Shown piece by piece: positions 59,387 to 64,000 of a stretch of 64,000 bases of DNA (its first letter is position 1; each line of letters opens with the position of its first letter). The notes under the pieces are model-generated. The model had not been told where the DNA came from. It saw nothing but the letters and a program-made list of their open reading frames with translations, and ran no database searches. Position numbers and translations under genes: made by a program. The DNA is taken from contig NZ_JBHRTA010000016.1 of assembly GCF_042646065.1 (NCBI RefSeq), positions 194,520-258,519 of the forward strand, given 5' to 3'. Origin of the DNA: Parapedobacter deserti. Its GTDB lineage: Bacteria; Bacteroidota; Bacteroidia; Sphingobacteriales; Sphingobacteriaceae.

Positions 59387-60022
59387 ATGGATAGGCAAAA
59401 GGAACTTAAAAGGAAAAACAAACCTACGGTAAAACATGTCAAAAAAGGAGGTAATGCGGATCATTCACCAATTAACACCCAGATGGAAGTGTCAACAGAA
59501 CTACTTAAGCGCCGTCTTTCGCCGTATGGCCCATTTCATGGCGACGCATGGAATGCCCTGTGCAGTAATCTCCACAGCGCAGTTGCCAGCAAAGGAAATA
59601 GATTGGAGTTGAAGCCCGGCGGCATTTATTTCGTCGCCCAGGGGCTTATCAAGGAATGTGTTTGCTGGCCGGGGGCAGGTGATTTTACCATTTTGCGGCT
59701 TTTGCCCGAAAGCAGTATCTTCTTTACCCCGTCCGCGATCCTTGGACGGTGCTACTATGCCTTGGAAGACTGCGAACTACTAGGGCTCGATCGCCGCGCT
59801 ATCTTGCAGCTAAGGTCCGGAGGTCCGTTGTGGGCGGCATGTTACGAACAGTTGTGGTGCGAATGGCTGCAATTTTTGCCAGACCGTATCGAGTTAGTTC
59901 GTATGCCTTACAATGAGCGTAAAAAGCAATTTTTAACGCGGTTTCCTGGATTAAAAGCACGGGTCAATAACAAAGATCTGGCCGATTACCTGGCCATTTC
60001 AAATGATTTCAGTGTATCCTGA
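59387..60022 (+). CDS. Crp/Fnr-like regulator with shortened C-terminus
   Basis: About 211 residues from ATG 59387 (a later ATG at residue 33 is possible). The central part resembles the cyclic-nucleotide-binding beta-roll of Bacteroidota Crp-like proteins: NRLELKPGGIYFVAQGLIKE, DFTILRLLPESSIFFTPSAI, LEDCELLGLDRRAILQL. The end reads ERKKQFLTRFPGLKARVNNK then DLADYLAISNDFSVS and stops where relatives continue SLSRIRK through the DNA-recognition helix. So the helix-turn-helix is cut by about ten to fifteen residues, and no other frame restores it. It may be a non-DNA-binding sensor or a decaying regulator. Confidence 0.7.
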   Translation: MDRQKELKRKNKPTVKHVKKGGNADHSPINTQMEVSTELLKRRLSPYGPFHGDAWNALCSNLHSAVASKGNRLELKPGGIYFVAQGLIKECVCWPGAGDFTILRLLPESSIFFTPSAILGRCYYALEDCELLGLDRRAILQLRSGGPLWAACYEQLWCEWLQFLPDRIELVRMPYNERKKQFLTRFPGLKARVNNKDLADYLAISNDFSVS

Positions 60023-60074
60023 ACAGTAACGCTTTCTTCGCGCAAAGGGTGGAACAGCTATCGATAGGCGATAT

Positions 60075-60176
60075 AAAATGAAAGGTTTCCAAACGGGGAG
60101 AATGGAAACCTTTACTAACCAATTATAAACCTAAATTATGACGACACAAAGATAGTGTACTACGTACACTTTGCCA
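60075..60176. repeat. Structured intergenic element, copy 1
   Basis: First of two direct copies (second at 61190). 67 bases (60075-60141) are identical to copy 2; then four bases differ, 14 are identical, five differ, and ten are identical again. Contains hairpin 1 (AAAGGTTTCC 60081-60090 with GGAAACCTTT 60104-60113) and hairpin 2 (CAAAGATAGTGTA with TACACTTTG, followed by a T-rich tract), the latter looking like a plus-strand terminator for the Crp-like gene. On the minus strand TATCTTTG (60154-60147) is an exact -7 box with TTGG 19 bases upstream. Confidence 0.85.
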
Positions 60177-60255
60177 ATTTTTTTTTAAAATTTTTATGAT
60201 GCTAGGGAAACCCGTGCACGGGGGGAACTAACGAAATGCAAGCGCTGATATTGTG

Positions 60256-60287
60256 TTTGTTTATCCCCCGGATGTTGGTTATGTTTG
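60256..60287 (+). promoter_or_regulatory. Promoter of the isomerase-like gene
   Basis: TTTG (60256-60259), 20 bases, TATGTTTG (60280-60287), four bases, ATG. Both elements exact; the transcript should be leaderless. This shows the gene is transcribed independently of the flanking repeats. Confidence 0.8.
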
Positions 60288-60291
60288 AATC

Positions 60292-61182
60292 ATGAAACCA
60301 GCGCCACATACCTTTTCGCGTCGAGCTATTATAAAAGCCGCTGCTGCCACCACGGTTCTAGGAAATAGTATGCTGCAGCAACTTTCGGCAGCCGGAAAGA
60401 AGTTGCCTGCATCCCTTAAAGGAAAGGTTAACCATTCGGTATGCCGCTGGTGTTACCAGTCTATTCCGTTAGACGACCTGTGTAAGGCGGCAAAAGATAT
60501 TGGAATCACAGCTATCGATTTAGTCGGCCCGGATGATTGGCCCGTATTACGACGTTATGGCTTATACGCATCACTATCGCACGGCGCTGGCCGGGGCATT
60601 GAAGAGGGGTTTAACAACCCCGGGCTTCATGATGAGCTCGTAGCCGGCTATGCGGCCATGATTCCGAGGGTGGCCGCTGCCGGGTACAGCCAGCTGATCT
60701 GTTTCTCGGGCAACCGGCGCGGATTGGATGATGAGCAAGGTATTAAAAACTGTGCCCGCGGATTGAAGCGGCTAATGAAGACTGCTGAACAGTATGGTGT
60801 AACACTGGTTATGGAATTACTGAATAGCAAGGTCGACCATCCGGACTATCAATGTGACACCACCGAATGGGGGGTGGCGTTGTGTAATGAGGTGGGGTCC
60901 GAACGGTTTAAGTTGCTTTATGATATCTACCACATGCAGATAATGGAAGGAGATGTCATTGCTACCATCCGCAAATATCACAGGTATATTGCGCACTACC
61001 ACACAGGTGGCGTACCGGGAAGAAATGAGATTGACGAAACACAGGAGCTGTATTATCCGGCCATAATGAAAGCTATTGTGGAAACTGGGTTCACGGGCTT
61101 TGTGGCGCAGGAGTTTATCCCTCAGCACCCCAACCCATTAACCTCATTGCGGCAAGCGATTAAAATTTGTGACGTTGGCTAA
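60292..61182 (+). CDS. Tat-exported hydroxypyruvate isomerase-like TIM-barrel protein
   Basis: 296 residues. N-terminal twin-arginine signal (FSRRAIIKAAAATTVLGNSM, Arg-Arg at residues 10-11). The rest is a xylose-isomerase-like TIM barrel close to hydroxypyruvate isomerase: SVCRWCYQSIPLDDLCKAAK, GITAIDLVGPDDWPVLRRYG, LVMELLNSKVDHPDYQCD (Glu metal ligand), LLYDIYHMQIMEGDVI (Asp and His), HYHTGGVPGRNEIDETQELYY and GFVAQEFIPQ (last Glu). Metal-site residues appear intact. Known Hyi works in the cytoplasm, so export suggests another sugar substrate; such Tat-borne isomerases are common in Bacteroidota. It is flanked by the duplicated element. Confidence 0.9.
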   Translation: MKPAPHTFSRRAIIKAAAATTVLGNSMLQQLSAAGKKLPASLKGKVNHSVCRWCYQSIPLDDLCKAAKDIGITAIDLVGPDDWPVLRRYGLYASLSHGAGRGIEEGFNNPGLHDELVAGYAAMIPRVAAAGYSQLICFSGNRRGLDDEQGIKNCARGLKRLMKTAEQYGVTLVMELLNSKVDHPDYQCDTTEWGVALCNEVGSERFKLLYDIYHMQIMEGDVIATIRKYHRYIAHYHTGGVPGRNEIDETQELYYPAIMKAIVETGFTGFVAQEFIPQHPNPLTSLRQAIKICDVG

Positions 61183-61189
61183 CGGGATA

Positions 61190-61300
61190 AAAATGAAAGG
61201 TTTCCAAACGGGGAGAATGGAAACCTTTACTAACCAATTATAAACCTAAATTATGATGGTACAAAGATAGTGTATTTACTACACTTTGCAAAGTCTTTTT
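61190..61300. repeat. Structured intergenic element, copy 2
   Basis: Second copy, starting 8 bases after the isomerase-like stop. Hairpin 1: AAAGGTTTCC (61196-61205) with GGAAACCTTT (61219-61228), loop AAACGGGGAGAAT. Hairpin 2: CAAAGATAGTGTA (61262-61274) with TACACTTTG, then T runs. The loop of hairpin 2 differs from copy 1 while the stem is kept, which supports a structure. On the minus strand there is a perfect promoter: TTTG (61292-61289), 19 bases, TATCTTTG (61269-61262), and hairpin 1 then lies 33 bases downstream of it, followed by CATTTTTAT, like a terminator of a ~75-base RNA. Confidence 0.85.
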
Positions 61301-61861
61301 TATTTTTTTTCGACGAGCGCAACAACCGGTTTTTGTATATCTACTGTAACCATGTACAGGTTCAAGCACTGTTGTGAGCGTCGAACAGGCTCTTCTACCG
61401 TATATCGACAAAAACGCCTAAAAATGGAGCACTTAGTCGCAGTAGCTATTGACTTTCCCAACGCGCTCATACATGCGCCTCGTAGGGGGAGGAGCGTAGT
61501 GGTGGCCGTTATCTACCTAAATATCAACTCAAAACGATAGGCTATTTAAATAAATTCTAATTCTATTTAGTTTATTTTCTAATCGTAGACGAAGTTTTTT
61601 ATTACTTTCGGCATCTGATTTACCGATGTGAGTAGTTGTAATATTTCTATTTTATTTGTTCAAAAAATAAATGTTTAAATTTTCTTTGTACAGGGGGAAG
61701 TGCCGAATCGGGAACTTTAGGCATATTTTATCCTGCTAGCGATATTCTATTCTAACATCTAGCAAATAAGTGTCTCGATTTGCAATTCCATGTAGAAGAA
61801 GTCAAATTTTTATAAGCGGTTCGAAAATTATCTAATCGTTCATATCTATTTATTGAAACGT
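61301..61861. other. AT-rich intergenic region upstream of the LuxR-type gene
   Basis: About 560 bases with no credible gene; an 84-codon frame at 61286-61540 lacks any recognisable feature and starts inside the repeat. Long A/T stretches from 61540 on. The promoter of the 61862 gene must be here, but no exact -7 box at a usable distance was found. Confidence 0.5.
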
Positions 61862-62221
61862 ATGTCGAAAAGCAAAAGTGAATGTGCCGTTAACGAAAGC
61901 CTTGATCTCAACTCCGAAAAAGATTATCTGCCCGATTTAGAACACCTGGTTGCACTGGCAAAAAATGGCAGCCAGGCATTTCTTACAGAATTTTCAAAGC
62001 GATATCCGGAAGTGCTCAATAAGCTGCTCACGAAAGCGCCTAGGCTTATTGGCAAGGAACTTGAACTGTGCGCGTATCTACATCTTCAATTTGCTACTAA
62101 GGAAGTTGCATATTTCACAAACTGCACCGTCCGCTCGATAGAAAATAGAAAGTACCGGATTAGAAAGAAACTGGGACTTGACAGTAGAGTTGACCTTGTT
62201 GCGTGGATTATTAGCCTTTAA
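61862..62221 (+). CDS. Solitary LuxR/sigma-type helix-turn-helix protein
   Basis: 119 residues from ATG 61862 (the ORF start at 61853 is TTG). The N-terminal part is hydrophilic and acidic; residues about 60-115 resemble the C-terminal HTH of Bacteroidota TPR-LuxR regulators: IGKELELCAYLHLQFATKEV then AYFTNCTVRSIENRKYRIRK and KLGLDSRVDLVAWI. The ATKEVA and SIENRKYRIRKKL segments match the turn and recognition helix of that group. No sensor, TPR or receiver domain is present. Position upstream of a large repeat protein suggests, without proof, that it controls that gene. Confidence 0.75.
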   Translation: MSKSKSECAVNESLDLNSEKDYLPDLEHLVALAKNGSQAFLTEFSKRYPEVLNKLLTKAPRLIGKELELCAYLHLQFATKEVAYFTNCTVRSIENRKYRIRKKLGLDSRVDLVAWIISL

Positions 62222-62836
62222 AGACCGAGCTAGGAAACTTTGTCCCGTACACATTACCATTCTTCGAACAGAAAACGTAAATCCAATAGCGGTTGTTTTA
62301 TTTTTTTTAATTTTTTTTAATTGATTTTGAGGTGATTATATAGAAGTTTTTTGAAGTGAGTATTAGTGAGTATCTGCATTTTCGCTGGCACTTTATTTCT
62401 TCTGTACTTTTACAGTATGGTCTTACCTATGAAAACGACTGACATGATTACTTTTACAAACAGCAGATTTAATTTCTATGCAACCGGTACATTCTCCCTT
62501 GTTCCGGTTAACCTGCCTATAGCTGCAGAGTTATGTCTAGGTCCTCAAGCTATGAAAAATCCAAGTGATGTGAAGGCTTTGATACGCATGCTGTATCACA
62601 ACCGAAGAGTTTGCACCAAGTGTTGATACCAAACGTAACGATGCGACAGTCTTTCATTATGCCGTCTATTTGGCCTATTTGAAAAAGACAGTGGAGCACT
62701 CAACGAATCGATCTATAAAAACATTTTAGGAAATGCTTTACCCCGGCAAATCGCCGGAAAAGTAGGTTTTGTCCACACAATCATAACGTTTGCTTGCAAT
62801 CGCTAGCGTGACTAGCACATCAACGAAAAGCTGATT
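62222..62836. other. Gene-poor region before the repeat protein
   Basis: About 610 bases with strong T-rich runs near 62295-62325. It contains only a possible broken frame (separate entry). The promoter of the repeat-protein gene is probably in its last 100 bases, but I find no exact box there. Confidence 0.5.
62417..62729 (+). pseudogene. Possible frameshifted short gene, unknown
   Basis: Frame A runs from ATG 62417 or 62432 (MKTTDMITFTNSRFNFYATG, then SLVPVNLPIAAELCLGPQAM and DVKALIRMLYHNRRVCTKC) to a stop at 62626. In another frame, 62583-62729 reads without start as TTEEFAPSVDTKRNDATVFH then YAVYLAYLKKTVEHSTNRSI and KTF, which is also protein-like. A shift near 62597 would join them into about 100 residues. 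I recognise no family. It may be an eroded gene or two chance frames. Confidence 0.25.
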
Positions 62837-64000
62837 ATGTTAACACAATTAAGAATGAGTAGAAAATTACTTCTCACGCTTGTTTCCGTATTCGTCATGG
62901 GAGCGGCGTTTTCGCAACAGAAAGTGAAAGATGGTACAGTAGACGGCAACGTCTCGCCCAATGAAGATGCTATTCTGGAATTGGAAAGTGCCAACAAAGG
63001 GTTGCTTCATACGCGGGTCGCCTTGGTCGGTGTTAACAATCCAGCACCGTTGAATAGCCATGTGGCGGGAATGATGGTCTTCAATACTGCAACGACAAAC
63101 GATGTAGTTCCTGGTATATATTACAATGACGGATCTAAATGGGTCTTGGTGGGCGCAACCGATAGCTCCAACATCTCTTATAATTCTACCACTTTTGAGT
63201 TGTCATATATTGACCAAAGCGGTAGTACGCAAGTCGTTAACCTTCAGGAAATCGTACAGCAAACTGAGACGGTGACTTTGTTGATAGACGGCGGTGACGG
63301 AACGTATTCTTACTACAACGAATCTGGAATAGACGCCGGCGGCAACATCATCCCAGGTTCGGGTGTCACGATCGATATTCCAGCTAGTGTAATTGGCCAT
63401 TTCGAACGAATCGTAACGGACTCTAACGTGCAAAACAAGTTGATTGAGATCGCGCGGTCATACGGTGGCAATGTGAATTATGATGGCAACGAATTTACAT
63501 ATATAGACGAAAACGGGGCTAAGCAAACGATCAGCTTTGAGGACTTGGTAAAGGCCAACGAAACCATTACCACGCTTGTCGGCGACGGTGGCGGCACGTA
63601 TACCTACACCAGTGAGGACGGCACGACCGTTACGGTCGACGTTGTTGGCGACGTGCTGACGGAGATCCAGGACAACACGAGCAACACGTACAATGAGATC
63701 GTCTCGATCATCAACAACCAGATCGTTGCCAACAGCGACGCGCTTGTTGACAACGGTGACGGCACGTTCACGCATACGGCAGCCGACGGCACGGTGGTGA
63801 CGTTCGATGCCAACACGACGACGGTCACCGACAACGGAGACGGCACGTATACCATTGTAAACGCCGACGGCACGACCGTTACGGTTGATGTTGTAGGCGA
63901 CGTGCTGACGGAGATCCAGGACAACACGAGCAACACGTACAATGAGATCGTCTCGATCATCAACAACCAGATCGTTGCCAACAGCGACGCGCTTGTTGAC
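62837..64000 (+). CDS. Large secreted repeat protein, N-terminal part
   Basis: A frame open for all 388 codons to the window edge. ATG 62837 or, better, ATG 62855 starts a signal peptide (MSRKLLLTLVSVFVMGAAFS). Next comes a segment typical of big Bacteroidota surface proteins: DAILELESANKGLLHTRVAL, HVAGMMVFNTATTNDVVPGI, YYNDGSKWVLVG (about residues 36-110). After a spacer, 83-residue tandem repeats begin near residue 261, each with two beta-type DNGDGT(Y/F)T...ADGTxVT(V/F)D segments and one helical VLTEIQDNTSNTYNEIVSII stretch. Probably a long fibrous adhesin or surface-layer-like protein, perhaps exported by type IX secretion. C-terminus not seen, so the export route is unknown. Confidence 0.82.
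   Translation, partial: MLTQLRMSRKLLLTLVSVFVMGAAFSQQKVKDGTVDGNVSPNEDAILELESANKGLLHTRVALVGVNNPAPLNSHVAGMMVFNTATTNDVVPGIYYNDGSKWVLVGATDSSNISYNSTTFELSYIDQSGSTQVVNLQEIVQQTETVTLLIDGGDGTYSYYNESGIDAGGNIIPGSGVTIDIPASVIGHFERIVTDSNVQNKLIEIARSYGGNVNYDGNEFTYIDENGAKQTISFEDLVKANETITTLVGDGGGTYTYTSEDGTTVTVDVVGDVLTEIQDNTSNTYNEIVSIINNQIVANSDALVDNGDGTFTHTAADGTVVTFDANTTTVTDNGDGTYTIVNADGTTVTVDVVGDVLTEIQDNTSNTYNEIVSIINNQIVANSDALVD
63617..64000 (+). repeat. 249-bp tandem repeat inside the surface protein gene
   Basis: Unit 1 is 63617-63865 and unit 2 starts at 63866 and is cut at 64000. The visible 135 bases of unit 2 differ from unit 1 by three silent changes only, and encode the same 45 residues. Base composition is GC-richer than the region before. 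Such near-identity suggests recent unequal crossing-over or gene conversion, and copy number may vary between strains. Confidence 0.9.

Noticed and set aside
60075..61300. Composite transposon or insertion sequence made of the two repeats around the isomerase gene
   Set aside because: The repeats are direct, no transposase is present, no terminal inverted ends or target-site duplication were seen, and each repeat fits a gene 3' end.
60075..61300. CRISPR array
   Set aside because: Only two copies, over 1 kb apart, with a gene between them and no spacer pattern.
61286..61540. 84-codon frame after the isomerase gene
   Set aside because: It starts inside the repeat element, has no recognisable domain and no promoter or leader at a sensible distance.
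63203..63981. Minus-strand frames opposite the tandem repeats
   Set aside because: They are mirror frames of the repetitive coding sequence; the plus strand has the signal peptide and domain pattern.
1..64000. tRNA, rRNA or other known RNA genes
   Set aside because: No cloverleaf-like or rRNA-like sequence noticed while reading both strands; a covariance-model scan was not possible.

Overview
The window looks like a chromosome segment of a Bacteroidota bacterium, most likely Sphingobacteriaceae (Parapedobacter, Olivibacter or Sphingobacterium relatives). The evidence is the gliding lipoprotein GldD, a Bacteroidota-type RNA polymerase omega subunit, the small DUF4295 protein between L33 and FtsY, a BshC homologue, and many promoters of the Bacteroidota type (TTTG, about 19-21 bases, TAnnTTTG). 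Base composition is close to balanced over most of the window. It becomes AT-rich between about 61.2 and 62.8 kb and clearly GC-richer in the tandem repeats at the right edge. I found no tRNA, rRNA, CRISPR array, transposase or phage gene.

Layout: 0-4.4 kb carries NAD and thiamine cofactor genes (gamma-carbonic anhydrase fragment, nadB, nadA, thiL). 4.4-12.9 kb has aconitase, a cold-shock protein, a pterin dehydratase, the small-membrane-protein/dgkA/recO operon, a LacI regulator and the bamD-rpoZ-coaBC operon. 13.1-22.4 kb has a secreted M14 peptidase, a NifU-like protein and a leftward run comA-aroE-gldD-MBL-lolE preceded by a TPR protein. 22.5-26.2 kb has an ALDH7 dehydrogenase and kduI-kduD for uronate breakdown. 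26.2-31.1 kb has nadD, yicC-gmk and dnaN-dedA-CAP lipoprotein. 31.1-37.2 kb has ruvX, ybeY, ndk, a serine hydrolase, ispH, hemH and a metallophosphoesterase. 37.2-42.6 kb is a carbohydrate/envelope patch (GH32, FG-GAP protein, esterase, MacB-type permease). 42.6-53 kb has uvrA, a GT39 glycosyltransferase, a PafA-like phosphatase, dxs, scpA, aat and rbfA. 53-58 kb is rpmB-rpmG-DUF4295-ftsY-rimO-bshC. 57.9-60 kb has an exported protein-repair methyltransferase coupled to a DUF4833 protein, then a C-terminally short Crp-like protein.

The last 4 kb is accessory. A Tat-exported hydroxypyruvate-isomerase-like gene is followed by one copy of a ~100-bp structured element and preceded by another. A gene-poor AT-rich stretch follows, with a solitary LuxR-type HTH protein, a possible broken gene, and the start of a large secreted protein made of 83-residue tandem repeats that runs off the window.

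Two sequence patterns recur across unrelated genes. First, the -7 box often lies only 3-7 bases before the start codon (bamD, yicC, ruvX, ispH, hemH, scpA, bshC and others), which predicts leaderless mRNAs. Second, several other genes (nadA, the M14 peptidase, ALDH7, kduI, the esterase) have a mini-ORF of 12-22 codons that ends on or just before the main start codon, and in nadA and ALDH7 the mini-ORF itself begins 3-5 bases after a perfect -7 box. Together with the duplicated element, these are the most interesting unexplained signals here.
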